In this document: piece after piece, positions 17,255 to 25,936 of the stretch
How positions within the stretch are numbered: the first letter of the stretch is position 1
Layout of the letters: every line of letters begins with the position of its first letter
Source: Actinomycetaceae bacterium
GTDB lineage: Bacteria; Actinomycetota; Actinomycetes; Actinomycetales; Actinomycetaceae
Direction: 5' to 3'
Assembly: GCA_030538185.1 (NCBI GenBank)
Contig: JAUNUK010000001.1
Location: 608,296-672,295 of the forward strand
DNA: 64,000 nucleotides
Notes under the pieces: generated by a model
What the model was told of the DNA's origin: nothing
The model's database searches: none
What the model saw: the letters and a program-made list of their open reading frames with translations, nothing else
Translations under genes and position numbers: made by a program

Positions 17255-17274
17255 GGTGGCACCTCCTGACAAGC

Positions 17275-17282
17275 AGGTGCGC
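17275..17282 (-). promoter_or_regulatory. RYGCACCT octamer, site E, able to pair with the Shine-Dalgarno
   Basis: Reads GCGCACCT on the minus strand, 20 nt before the ATG at 17254. GCACCT is perfectly complementary to AGGTGC at 17259-17264, which overlaps the GGAGG ribosome-binding site, so a 6-bp hairpin could mask it. Confidence 0.5.
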
Positions 17283-17332
17283 ACCCGCTCCCCAGCAGCC
17301 CCGTCGCACCACCGTCTTCTGCGCATCGCCGT

Positions 17333-17767
17333 TCACCCCAGCCCGATCCCGGACGGCCGCACCCACGACGACGAGCGCGGCCGATCCTGCGGCTCAAACA
17401 CATCGAACGACTCGAACACCGCAGGCCCCGCAGATGCCGCGCGTCCCGCTCGCCGCTCCCGAACTTCGCGCGCATGATTCCGGGTCGCCCGGTAGGCGTG
17501 GCCTGGCGCGCGGCGGGCACGGTGCGCGAGCTCGGTCTGAAAGTTGATGCCGCGGCCCGCGATGCGGGCGGCGCTCGACGCGATCAGATCAGTCGGCCGT
17601 ACCCACGCGATCCCGCGCCCCGCCCGCGAGCCAGGATCAGCGCCGGTGGCGGTGAGCGAGGGGTCGCGGTGCACGGCGAATGCCGACCGCTCCGCCTCCG
17701 CACCCTCGACCGGTTCGGGTCGCGTCTCCGGTATCTCAGTGCGGTGCGTCTCTGCGTTGTCGTTCAT
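17333..17767 (-). CDS. Hypothetical 144-residue Arg-rich protein
   Basis: Start at the ATG at 17767, preceded by AAGGAGGA, overlapping the stop of the DUF2637 gene (ATGA). The first 35 residues are Glu/Pro-rich and acidic. The middle (GIAWVRPTDLIASSAARIAGRG) and a following Arg-rich stretch (TELAHRARRAPGHAYRATRN) suggest a basic nucleic-acid-binding or disordered region. It ends in SSSWVRPSGIGLG. No family recognised. It is the last gene of the ArdC-primase-DUF2637 unit. Confidence 0.6.
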   Translation of the reverse strand: MNDNAETHRTEIPETRPEPVEGAEAERSAFAVHRDPSLTATGADPGSRAGRGIAWVRPTDLIASSAARIAGRGINFQTELAHRARRAPGHAYRATRNHAREVRERRAGRAASAGPAVFESFDVFEPQDRPRSSSWVRPSGIGLG

Positions 17768-18435
17768 GAGGTCTCCTCCTTGCTGATGGCTGGGGTGAAC
17801 CAGCGGCCGACCGTGGAGGGGTGCACGCCCAGGTGCCGGGCGATCTGCTTGTTCGACCACCCCTCCACCTCCCGCAACTGCGCCGCCTCAGCCCGCCGCT
17901 CACGCACCGACACCACCGGCAACACCACCGCCGGCTCAACCTCCGGCACGGCGACCGCCTGCGATGGGGCGACCGTCTCGGCCGGAACCTCCTCGATCAC
18001 GTCTGCGCCGGCTGTGGTGGGGCGGGTGAGGATGACGGTGAGGTGGGTGATCGACAGCAGCACCAGCGGCGGGATCGCCGCGACCGACGCAGCAAGAACC
18101 GCCGGCACATCGGCGTCGGCGGCGATGATCGCGTGGATCGCATTCGCTGTCACCGACACCACCGCACCCGCAGCAAGCAGCGTCCACGGGTACCAGGTCG
18201 GGCGGGATTGGCTGGCGAGGGCGACGACGGCGACGGTCGCGACGACGATGATGCCGTCCACGATCAACGGCCACGCCCACGCCTGACCCGCATCAATCCC
18301 AGACCGGCGGGCAAGGTCAGCAAGCGCCGTAAAGCTGAGCCAGAATGCGCCGGCTGCGATGAACACCGTGCCCGTGATCGCGGTCACCACCGCCAAGCGG
18401 CGACCCCGTGGCGAGACAGTCGCTGTGGTGTTCAT
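17764..18435 (-). CDS. DUF2637 membrane protein with C-terminal helix-turn-helix (Spd-like)
   Basis: Protein of 223 residues. Residues 15-145 carry four hydrophobic segments (AVVTAITGTVFIAAGAFWL, PLIVDGIIVVATVAVVAL, WTLLAAGAVVSVTANAI, AASVAAIPPLVLLSITHL), the usual DUF2637 layout. Residues 185-215 hold a helix-turn-helix, REVEGWSNKQIARHLGVHPS followed by TVGRWF. DUF2637 proteins are common on actinobacterial plasmids and ICEs and are linked to spreading functions (Spd). The gene overlaps both neighbours by 4 bp. Confidence 0.82.
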   Translation of the reverse strand: MNTTATVSPRGRRLAVVTAITGTVFIAAGAFWLSFTALADLARRSGIDAGQAWAWPLIVDGIIVVATVAVVALASQSRPTWYPWTLLAAGAVVSVTANAIHAIIAADADVPAVLAASVAAIPPLVLLSITHLTVILTRPTTAGADVIEEVPAETVAPSQAVAVPEVEPAVVLPVVSVRERRAEAAQLREVEGWSNKQIARHLGVHPSTVGRWFTPAISKEETS

Positions 18436-19346
18436 GAGATCACCCGCCCCGGTGATCCGCGCACCACACGCCGCTCATCCACCACGGGCTCCGCTGGCGT
18501 GCGATGCGCGGGGTGGGTGGTGCGGTAGGCGGAGCGGATCGTCGCCATGATTTCCCGCGGCCTGAGCCCCGCGTGCTCTGCCGCGGGGCCCAGAGCGTCG
18601 AGGGTTGCGCCGGGCGGCGTGCCGGATTCTGCGAGTCGGCAGGCGGCCCAGAACAGGCCCCGGTTCCGCTCACCCTCACCACGCCCGGCCACCCAACCGG
18701 CGAGCACCTTTGCATCCGACCCCCGATGCTCAAACCGACCAGCACGCACACGCGCACGGTCGAGAGGGATCGGGGTGCGGGGGTCAAGGAACTCGCGCAG
18801 CCGCGCCGCATCCACCGGCGCCGGCGTATGACCTGATGCGACGATGAGCCGGTACGGTGCCCGCACCCCGCCAGGGCGCAGCACTTTCGAGGGTGGGGCG
18901 ATGATGTAGCCGCCGTCACCACGGAAATCGACATGCGCTCGCGCTGCCTGCCACGACGACTGCGTACGGTCAGGGTCTGCCGGGTAGTAGGCGTGGAGGC
19001 CGCCGGAGGGGGTGCGTACGAGCGCCGCCCACCCCGCGGCATGGCCGTGACGGTGCGCTTCGCGGAAGGCAGGGAATCCGGTGCCGGTCGGATGCACGTC
19101 GACATCGACAACCTCCACCCCCGACGCGGCACCGGTGGGGATGCCGATGTTCGCTGACGGCCACCTCGACCACCACCCCGCCACCTGCAATGGGTCAGCG
19201 GACGCATCATGGAAGCCGCGGCGCACCAAAGGGCGTTTCTCGCCCGGCACGCACGGGAACACCGGCACCCCGGCCGCAGCGAACCGCGCTGCCGCCTCCG
19301 GGAGGGGCAGCCCGCCGACTTCGCTGAACAGGTCGACGGCACCCAT
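18432..19346 (-). CDS. Bifunctional DNA primase/polymerase (prim-pol) domain protein
   Basis: Protein of 304 residues. The ATG at 19346 shares a base with the stop of the ArdC gene (TGATG), and GAGGAG lies 6 nt upstream. The prim-pol domain spans residues 10-200. It shows FPCVPGEKRPLVRRGFHDAS, WPSANIGIPTG, VEVVDVDVH (two catalytic-type acidic residues), GWAALVRTPSGGLHAYY and DFRGDGGYIIAPPS. The C-terminal 80 residues have GEGERNRGLFWAACRLAESG and a helical end. Function: primer synthesis for replication of the element or for the complementary strand after transfer. Confidence 0.88.
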   Translation of the reverse strand: MGAVDLFSEVGGLPLPEAAARFAAAGVPVFPCVPGEKRPLVRRGFHDASADPLQVAGWWSRWPSANIGIPTGAASGVEVVDVDVHPTGTGFPAFREAHRHGHAAGWAALVRTPSGGLHAYYPADPDRTQSSWQAARAHVDFRGDGGYIIAPPSKVLRPGGVRAPYRLIVASGHTPAPVDAARLREFLDPRTPIPLDRARVRAGRFEHRGSDAKVLAGWVAGRGEGERNRGLFWAACRLAESGTPPGATLDALGPAAEHAGLRPREIMATIRSAYRTTHPAHRTPAEPVVDERRVVRGSPGRVIS

Positions 19347-20428
19347 CACAGGCTCCTCACTGATGCCGCCACCGCACGACGCGGTTCCTCAGCCAAGGGA
19401 TCAGCAGACGCCTCAACCGCAGGCTCGGTGCGTGTCTTCGCTGGGGTGTCGCGGGTGAGGCCGGGAGGGTCGCCGTTGCCGATCTGCACGGTGGGGAGTT
19501 GGTCGAGAATGCTGGCGGATGTTTTGCGGACTCGTTCGCCGGTGGCTTGGACGACTTCGACCGGGGACTTCTCCGGCACTGTCGCCGCCCACCCCGACAC
19601 ATACGGGACCGTGTAGTTGCTGGTGTCCATGCCGTGCGCTGCGGCGACCATCAACGCCACCGAATCAGCCTCGACCTCACCAATCCCACGATGCCCCGTC
19701 GCATCGGCGTTGTCTGGGCCGTGCAGAAGGACGTGGGCGAGCTCGTGGACGAGGGTCTTCACCTGTGCCGCGTCGGGCATGTTCTCCCGCACCGCCACCG
19801 TCCGCGCGCCGAAGTCGGTGAGGCCGTTCGCGCCGTGGATCATGCCCTCATGCGGCACCCGCAACACAGTGAACCCTTCCGCCTCCACGAGCCGTGCGAT
19901 GCCATCCCAGAGCCCGTCGGGAGCTTCGCCTTCCAACAGCCGCGGTGATGGCGGTGCAGGGATCGGGTCGCCGGCGGTTTGTGAGACATCCCAGACGTAG
20001 GCGGGGCGGACGCCGACCAGGCGGGAGCGCACCGCCTCACCCGGTTTTGGTTTCTCGAACCGGCCGAGCCTGCGCCACGACTCCGCCACCTTCGGCGTGA
20101 AAGACGCGAACCTCCCGGTGACGGGGGCGAGAATCATGTACCCCGACTGGCCCTTTGAGACTTGCCGGCCGAGTGTCTGCCACTGCTTGAACCCCGCCAC
20201 ATACGACGGCACCGGTTCTGGCACCCGGCCCGCTTCGAATGCCGCCTGATGCTGCACGAAGATCAGCAGCGTGTTGTTGAACGAGCGGGCACGAAACCGA
20301 GCTGCGAACTCCAGTGCCTGTTTCCAGTCGTCGCCTGACACCAACGACTCCACCGCGCCGGTGAGCTGTTCATGCAGGGCGTCGAGCTTCGCATCCCGCA
20401 CCGCCCGCGCTTCCTCGCTGGTTGCCAT
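19346..20428 (-). CDS. ArdC-like antirestriction protein with metallopeptidase motif
   Basis: Protein of 360 residues. Residues 1-145 match the ArdC N-terminal ssDNA-binding domain: FAARFRARSFNNTLLIFVQ, YVAGFKQWQTLGRQVSKGQSG. Residues 165-275 form a zinc-peptidase-like domain with LVHELAHVLLHG (HELAH 228-232) and a downstream EVEADSVALMV glutamate. The last 70 residues are low-complexity. ArdC proteins protect entering single-stranded DNA from restriction during conjugation. The ATG has AAGGAGG 8 nt upstream. Two octamers lie upstream (20483 and 20548). It heads the unit with the primase and DUF2637 genes. Confidence 0.87.
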   Translation of the reverse strand: MATSEEARAVRDAKLDALHEQLTGAVESLVSGDDWKQALEFAARFRARSFNNTLLIFVQHQAAFEAGRVPEPVPSYVAGFKQWQTLGRQVSKGQSGYMILAPVTGRFASFTPKVAESWRRLGRFEKPKPGEAVRSRLVGVRPAYVWDVSQTAGDPIPAPPSPRLLEGEAPDGLWDGIARLVEAEGFTVLRVPHEGMIHGANGLTDFGARTVAVRENMPDAAQVKTLVHELAHVLLHGPDNADATGHRGIGEVEADSVALMVAAAHGMDTSNYTVPYVSGWAATVPEKSPVEVVQATGERVRKTSASILDQLPTVQIGNGDPPGLTRDTPAKTRTEPAVEASADPLAEEPRRAVAASVRSL

Positions 20429-20858
20429 TGCCGTCCTCCTTCCGCAGGTACCCGCACACGGCGGGTGACCTCTGCGACCAGAAGGTGCGCGAAGGGACTC
20501 AGGAAACGCGATCGAGACGGACGACGGACAGAGTGTGAGCGACCGTCAGGTGCATCACTGAACCCGACGTGGTCAGCCCACCTCTACCCCAGAAGCAAGA
20601 TGCCCGGTGATCTGAGCACCGGATCATGGTCGATTCACCCGGATGCACGCGCGTTCACTCGGGGTCTGTCGGCAACGGGGTTTCGCGGCTGATCCGGCGA
20701 TACTCGCTCGGAACGACGGTCAAACTGCTGGGCTTGTAGACATGCGAACTCTCAATCCTCGATAAGCGTGACCTTTTCACGCTAGGAAGGAGGAAAACGC
20801 CGACAACATCAACCAGGGGTTGAACTCGCGCCCCCTGATGCTGGCTCGGCTTACCGGC
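20429..20858. other. Intergenic region with two octamer copies, no gene seen
   Basis: 430 bp between the methyltransferase stop and the ArdC start. Octamer G (GCGCACCT, minus strand) is at 20483-20490 and octamer H (ATGCACCT) at 20548-20555. Near 20850 TTACCGGC occurs twice in a row. I find no supported reading frame. It could hold a promoter, a small RNA or a transfer-related site. Confidence 0.5.
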
Positions 20859-21971
20859 TTACCGGCTCCCCGCGTGCGATGCTTCTGTGCTTTGCCTAAG
20901 AAGGGTTCGTAGCACTGCCGCAGCCTGAGCCGGGAGAACTCCGTTACCCAGCGCGGTGAGCTGCTGGTTCATAGTGAGCTGGAAGCGCTTCGCGGTGACC
21001 CAGCCCGACGGGAGCCCCATGAGCCATTCCACGAACACTGGTGCGGGACGCGGCCCAGTCATGTCGTTGAGGATCGCTGGCGACGGAGCGGCTCGACCGG
21101 TGACCTGCTCCCAGCGGATCACTGCTTCGGCGTATCTTCCCCATCGTTGAAGAGCTGCCCGATCAGCGTCCACAGGCTGTCGGGCTCCTCCGGTCGCGGG
21201 TACCCGTTCGGTCCATGGAGCGCGAGGTCGATGATCTGATGACTCAATGCGATTGTGCCGCGCCGGGCCTTGACCTGTTGCAGCGTCTCCCCGCCACGGG
21301 ATGCATCTGACGCTAGGGGGGTTCTGAAGAGCGCGATGGGCGAGGATGAAGACGCGGTATCGGGGGTGGGGTGCGCCGATTGCGGAAGCGGGTAGGCCCA
21401 TCCATTGCGCGTCATACCGGAGGTCGGCCAGGTCTCCGAGAACTGCTCCTGCTGCGCGAAGAGGTCGAGTTGCGGTTTCTCCCAGATGCCAAGGGTCGGG
21501 TTCCACACCGCGAGGGGTTGCGTCTGCGGGGTTGCCTTGCTCAATTCTGTCTCCTTCGAGATTTGCGCGGATCGCGGGGGCGGAGAGCAGGCCACGAACG
21601 TTCTCAATCACGACCCACTCCGGTTGCAGAGCGTCGATCGCTGCCGCCATGTGCGCCCACAGGCCGGACCGGGTACCAGGTTTCAAGCCGGCCATCTTCC
21701 CGACCGTGGACACGTCCTGGCAGGGGAACCCACCGCAGAGGATGTCCACCGGTGGCACGGTGTTCCAGTCGATAGTGGTGATGTCGCCGAGGCTCGGCGC
21801 ATCGGGCCAGTGGCGGGAGAAGACGCGCGCGACGGGTTCGTTGATCTCGGAGAACCAGATCGTCCTTGCTCCGAAGACGTCCTCGACCGCGAGGTCCAGC
21901 CCGCCGTAACCCGAGAACAGCGACCCGACATGCAACGGCTTAGCCGGGTCGGTGGTGGGCTGCGCTGTCAC
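20859..21971 (-). CDS. C5-cytosine DNA methyltransferase
   Basis: Protein of 370 residues from the GTG at 21971 (GGAGG 8 nt upstream). Motif I is LFSGYGGLDLAVEDV, motif IV GGFPCQDVS with the catalytic Cys, motif VI VVIENVRGLL, motif VIII HPRYRVFILA, and the last motif QLTALGNGVLPAQAA. The segment after motif VIII (about residues 215-285) is Arg- and Pro-rich and does not look like a target-recognition domain; in that stretch another frame looks better (see 21119-21544). No restriction enzyme lies beside it, so it is a solitary methylase, probably shielding element DNA from host restriction together with ArdC. Confidence 0.87.
   Translation of the reverse strand: MTAQPTTDPAKPLHVGSLFSGYGGLDLAVEDVFGARTIWFSEINEPVARVFSRHWPDAPSLGDITTIDWNTVPPVDILCGGFPCQDVSTVGKMAGLKPGTRSGLWAHMAAAIDALQPEWVVIENVRGLLSAPAIRANLEGDRIEQGNPADATPRGVEPDPWHLGETATRPLRAAGAVLGDLADLRYDAQWMGLPASAIGAPHPRYRVFILAHRALQNPPSVRCIPWRGDAATGQGPARHNRIESSDHRPRAPWTERVPATGGARQPVDADRAALQRWGRYAEAVIRWEQVTGRAAPSPAILNDMTGPRPAPVFVEWLMGLPSGWVTAKRFQLTMNQQLTALGNGVLPAQAAAVLRTLLRQSTEASHAGSR
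21119..21544 (-). CDS. Gene embedded out of frame inside the methyltransferase gene
   Basis: 141 codons from a TTG at 21544 that has AAGGAG 6 nt upstream. The frame reads like real protein: VWNPTLGIWEKPQLDLFAQQ, FSETWPTSGMTRNGWAYPLP, LFRTPLASDASRGGETLQQV, ALSHQIIDLALHGPNG, then an acidic end. TWPTSGMTRxG and the TPxASD segment occur in phage and actinobacterial proteins near cytosine methylases (recalled, not searched). The same DNA in the methylase frame gives DLADLRYDAQWMGL, which is also a family-typical segment. Either it is a separate overlapping gene or it is the ancestral methylase reading, joined by frameshifts. Confidence 0.55.
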   Translation of the reverse strand: MSKATPQTQPLAVWNPTLGIWEKPQLDLFAQQEQFSETWPTSGMTRNGWAYPLPQSAHPTPDTASSSSPIALFRTPLASDASRGGETLQQVKARRGTIALSHQIIDLALHGPNGYPRPEEPDSLWTLIGQLFNDGEDTPKQ

Positions 21972-22033
21972 GGGTGAACCTCCTGGAACGGTGTATCCGG
22001 AGCCGGGCTGCCGCTCCGAGTTGGTCACCGAGC

Positions 22034-22041
22034 AGGTGCAC
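22034..22041 (-). promoter_or_regulatory. RYGCACCT octamer, site I
   Basis: Reads GTGCACCT on the minus strand, 62 nt before the GTG of the methyltransferase gene. It lies in the 265-bp divergent gap to the relaxase. Confidence 0.5.
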
Positions 22042-22236
22042 GAACGGCCCCACCCACTGCCGTTCAGTCGCGATGCACGATGCCAGCCTTGCGCGCCGCC
22101 GACTTCTCGCGGTTCGCTCGAACGGGTTGTCACGCGTCTTGCAAGCGAGGTTCGCCGCCTCCCGAAAGTGACCTCAGAAGTCACCGCACCCGCGGGCTAT
22201 GGAGCTCACCTTCGGGGTGAGGAGAGGCGGTGCCTG

Positions 22237-25200
22237 GTGACGGTTTCGATGCGGGTGATGTCCGCGGGCGACGGATACAAGTACCTCCTGCGCACCGTCG
22301 CCACAGGCGACGGTGCGCGGGTGCTCTCGACCCCGTTGACGAGGTACTACACGGAGGAAGGAACGCCGCCGGGCCGATGGCTCGGGTCAGCCGTTGCTGC
22401 GCTCGGCGGCGGAACAATCACCGTCGGTGATGAGGTTTCCGAGCTGCAGCTTCAACGTCTGATCGGGCAGGGCCGCGACCCGGTGACCGATCAGGCGCTC
22501 GGTAGCCCGTATCGGAAGTATCCGACGATGACCGAGCGGATTGAACTTCGCACGGGCAGGCTCGACGCTGACCTTCCTGTGACGGAGCGTGCGGAAGCGG
22601 TCGCCGCAATCGCCGCTGAAGAGAGTGCGCGTGGTGTTCGGAAGGCGGTGGCGGGTTTCGATTTCACGTTCTCGATTCCGAAGTCCGCCTCTGTGCTGTG
22701 GGCGGTGTCCGACGCGGGGACGCAATCGCTGATTGCGGACGCGCATCACGCGGCGGTTGCGGAGATGGTTGCGTTCATCGAGCGCGAGGTTGCTGCAACC
22801 CGTGTCGGCGCAGCAGGGCGCAATGGGGCGGTTGCGCAGGCGGATGTGTCTGGGGTGATCGCGACCGCGTTCGATCATTACGACTCGCGGGCGGGTGACC
22901 CGCATCTGCACACGCATGTGGTGATCTCGAACAAGGTTCAGACCGTCCACGACGGCAAATGGCGCTCCCTTGACGGCCGACCTCTCCACGCCGCCACCGT
23001 CGCTATCTCCGAGCTCCACGAAGCCGTCTTCGCCGACCACCTCACCCACGGTTTCGGCGTCGAGTGGGAGGCGCGAGACATGGGGCGTGACCGCAACCCT
23101 GCGTGGGCGATCACTACGGTGCCTGAGCGACTGGTGGCGGAGTTCTCATCTAGGTCGAGGCAGATTGACCAGGAGAAGAACCGCCTCATCGCTGAGTATG
23201 TCGCCCGTCATGGCAGGCAGCCGTCGATTGCGACGGTCATCAAGTTGCGTGCGCAGGCGACGTTGGCGACGCGGCCGGAGAAGCATGCCCGTTCGCTCGC
23301 GGACCTCACGGGTGAGTGGCGGGAGCGTGCGTCGCACCTTCTGGGTGAAGACGCCACCCGCTGGGCCCGCACCGTCACCGCCAATGACACCCGGATGCTG
23401 TTACGCGCGGACGATGTGCCGTTGGACGTGATCGCCTCGCTCGGGCGCAGCGTGGTGGAGGCGGTCGGTGAGAAGCGGTCGACCTGGCGGCGCTGGAACC
23501 TCACCGCCGAAGCCGCACGCCAAACCATGCCCTACCGGTTCGCCACCACGCAGGATCGTGAAGCTGTCGTCGGGATGGTGGTCGATGCCGCCGAGCACGC
23601 ATCGATCCAGCTCACCCCGGCTGAACTCGCGTCCAGCCCGGCCGTGTTCCGTCGGGCTGACGACAGCAGCAGATTTCGACCAGTCGCGTCGACGGTCTTC
23701 TCATCGCCGGACATCCTTGCGGCGGAAGACCGGCTCCTCGAGCGCGCCCGCGCCATGACATCACCCACCGTGCCGGTTGAGGTGGTCGAGAAGGTCACCC
23801 GTCGCCCGGACCGCGACGGCCGGCTCCTCGCCAATGACCAAGCGGCAGCCCTCACCGGAGTCGCAATCTCGGGCCGAGCTGTCGATGTGCTTGTTGGTCC
23901 GGCCGGGGCCGGCAAGACCACAGCGATGCGCGCCCTGCGGACCGCGTGGGAGCGGGAGCATGGGCGCGGCAGCGTCGTCGGGCTGGCACCGTCGGCGGCT
24001 GCCGCGCAGGTCCTTGCCGATGATCTCGGTATCCGCACGGAGAACACCGCGAAATGGTGGCAAGACCACCAGAACACCGGCGCGTCCTTCCGCAAGGGGC
24101 AGCTCGTGATCGTGGACGAAGCATCCCTCGCCGGCACCCTCTCACTCGACCGCATCACGGCGCAGGCGGTGGAGGCGGGTGCGAAGGTGCTGTTGGTGGG
24201 TGACTGGGCGCAACTGCAATCCGTCGCCGCCGGCGGTGCGTTCTCCCTCCTCGTCCACGACCGAAACGACGCCCCCGAACTGCTCGACGTTCACCGATTC
24301 GTCAACGACTGGGAGAAGACCACCTCCCTCGACCTTCGCCACGGCCACACCGAGGCAATCGACGCCTACGCAGCCCATGGTCGCATCACCGGCGGGAACA
24401 CTGAGGCGATGATCGACGCCGCCTACACTGCATGGCGCGCCGATATCCTTGCCGGGGTCGCGACGGTATTGATCGCGGACTCGACCGAGTCCGTCCATGC
24501 TCTGAATCAGCGCGCCCGCGCTGACCTCATACTCGACGGCACGGTGAACGCCCGCCGCGAAGTCGCCCTCCAAGGCGACGCCCGTGCCGGAGTCGGCGAC
24601 ATGATCATCACCAGGAAGAACGACCGCCGACTCCACACCCCGCGGGGATGGGTGCGCAACGGGGACCGCTGGACCGTCACCGACGTCCGCGATGACGGGT
24701 CACTCACCGTCCGCCGCGCGAACAGTCGCGGCACCATGATCCTCCCCGCCCACTATGTCTCCGATCACGTTGATCTGGGATACGCAGTGACCGCTCACAG
24801 GGCACAGGGCATCACAACCGACACCTCCCATGTGCTCGCTGATCCATCTACGACGCGGGAGAACCTATATGTCGCGATGACCCGCGGGAGGCAGTCGAAC
24901 CTCGTCTACGTCGCCACCGACCGCCCCGACAACGACCACACCACCCCGCATCCCGCGGATGATCCGGAGGTGACCGCGCGGAGCGTTCTCTACGGGGTCC
25001 TGCAGCACGTCGGCGCGGAACTCTCCGCGCACGAGGCCATCACCGCCGAACAAGTGGCGTGGGGGTCGGTGGGACAGCTCGCGGCCGAGTACGAGACGAT
25101 CGCGCAAGCCGCCCAACACGACCGCTTCGCCACCCTCATCCGCGAATCCGGCCTCACCCCGGACGACGCAGAAGACACCATCCGATCCGACGCATTCGGC

Positions 25201-25785
25201 GCCCTCACCGCCGAACTCCGGCGAGCGGAGGCGAACCACCACAACATCGATGCCCTCATGCCACGCCTCGTCGCAGCCCGCGGATTCGGCGATGCCGACG
25301 ACATCGCCTCCGTCCTGCACTACCGCCTCGCCCGCGCCACCGCAAGGCCGGCTGGTTCCGGGCGCACCCGCAAGACGCCCCGCTTGATCGCCGGCCTCAT
25401 CCCCGAAGCAACCGGACCCATATCCGCCGAGATGCGGAAAGCTCTCACGGAGCGGCGCGAGCTGATCCAGCAACGTGCCGACGCCGTCCTCGACAAAGCC
25501 ATCGCCGAACAGCAGAAATGGGCGCTCGCACTCGGAAACACACCGGCAGAGACGAGAGCCGCGGCAGCGTGGAAACGGCAAGCACAAACGGTCGCCGCGT
25601 ACCGCGACCGCTACGGCATCACCACACGCACCCCGCTGGGTCCAGCACCTGATAGTGATGCGCAGAAGATCGACGCGGCACGAGCGAAAGCCGCGCTCGC
25701 GAGGCTCCACTACCTGGTCGGCGTCGATGGCAGCGATGGTCCTTCGCGGGCGGCGCGGCGCGAGGGTGCGAGTCGGGGCCTGTGA
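22237..25785 (+). CDS. traA: TraA-type MobF relaxase/helicase
   Basis: Protein of 1182 residues from the GTG at 22237 (GGAGAGG about 10 nt upstream); the frame opens further upstream but MRVMSAGDGYKYLL fits the known start of the family. A tyrosine pair (LTRYYTEEG) near residue 35 is the candidate nicking residue. The relaxase metal site is DPHLHTHVVISNK near residue 220. The helicase part has Walker A VGPAGAGKTT near 553, Walker B VIVDEASLAG near 625 and AVTAHRAQGIT near 851. A long helical C-terminus follows. It nicks the origin of transfer and unwinds the strand to be sent. An oriT is expected close by, perhaps in 21972-22236, but I cannot define it. Confidence 0.92.
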   Translation: MTVSMRVMSAGDGYKYLLRTVATGDGARVLSTPLTRYYTEEGTPPGRWLGSAVAALGGGTITVGDEVSELQLQRLIGQGRDPVTDQALGSPYRKYPTMTERIELRTGRLDADLPVTERAEAVAAIAAEESARGVRKAVAGFDFTFSIPKSASVLWAVSDAGTQSLIADAHHAAVAEMVAFIEREVAATRVGAAGRNGAVAQADVSGVIATAFDHYDSRAGDPHLHTHVVISNKVQTVHDGKWRSLDGRPLHAATVAISELHEAVFADHLTHGFGVEWEARDMGRDRNPAWAITTVPERLVAEFSSRSRQIDQEKNRLIAEYVARHGRQPSIATVIKLRAQATLATRPEKHARSLADLTGEWRERASHLLGEDATRWARTVTANDTRMLLRADDVPLDVIASLGRSVVEAVGEKRSTWRRWNLTAEAARQTMPYRFATTQDREAVVGMVVDAAEHASIQLTPAELASSPAVFRRADDSSRFRPVASTVFSSPDILAAEDRLLERARAMTSPTVPVEVVEKVTRRPDRDGRLLANDQAAALTGVAISGRAVDVLVGPAGAGKTTAMRALRTAWEREHGRGSVVGLAPSAAAAQVLADDLGIRTENTAKWWQDHQNTGASFRKGQLVIVDEASLAGTLSLDRITAQAVEAGAKVLLVGDWAQLQSVAAGGAFSLLVHDRNDAPELLDVHRFVNDWEKTTSLDLRHGHTEAIDAYAAHGRITGGNTEAMIDAAYTAWRADILAGVATVLIADSTESVHALNQRARADLILDGTVNARREVALQGDARAGVGDMIITRKNDRRLHTPRGWVRNGDRWTVTDVRDDGSLTVRRANSRGTMILPAHYVSDHVDLGYAVTAHRAQGITTDTSHVLADPSTTRENLYVAMTRGRQSNLVYVATDRPDNDHTTPHPADDPEVTARSVLYGVLQHVGAELSAHEAITAEQVAWGSVGQLAAEYETIAQAAQHDRFATLIRESGLTPDDAEDTIRSDAFGALTAELRRAEANHHNIDALMPRLVAARGFGDADDIASVLHYRLARATARPAGSGRTRKTPRLIAGLIPEATGPISAEMRKALTERRELIQQRADAVLDKAIAEQQKWALALGNTPAETRAAAAWKRQAQTVAAYRDRYGITTRTPLGPAPDSDAQKIDAARAKAALARLHYLVGVDGSDGPSRAARREGASRGL

Positions 25786-25936
25786 TCGGTTGCCCTTCCG
25801 AATGCCGCTGGTGCGCTATATCCTGGTGGTGAGGCGGATTTCTCCTTGATATGACGCTCCTCGGGGCAGGCCGCAAGGCCACCCACACACGCACCGCCTC
25901 AGACGATCCGTCGTGCATGTGAGAGGAAACCCCGTC

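Noticed and set aside
21952-22236. N-terminal extension of the relaxase by 95 residues
   Set aside because: The sequence is unlike the family, overlaps the divergent methylase promoter region, and the GTG at 22237 has a ribosome site and the known family start.
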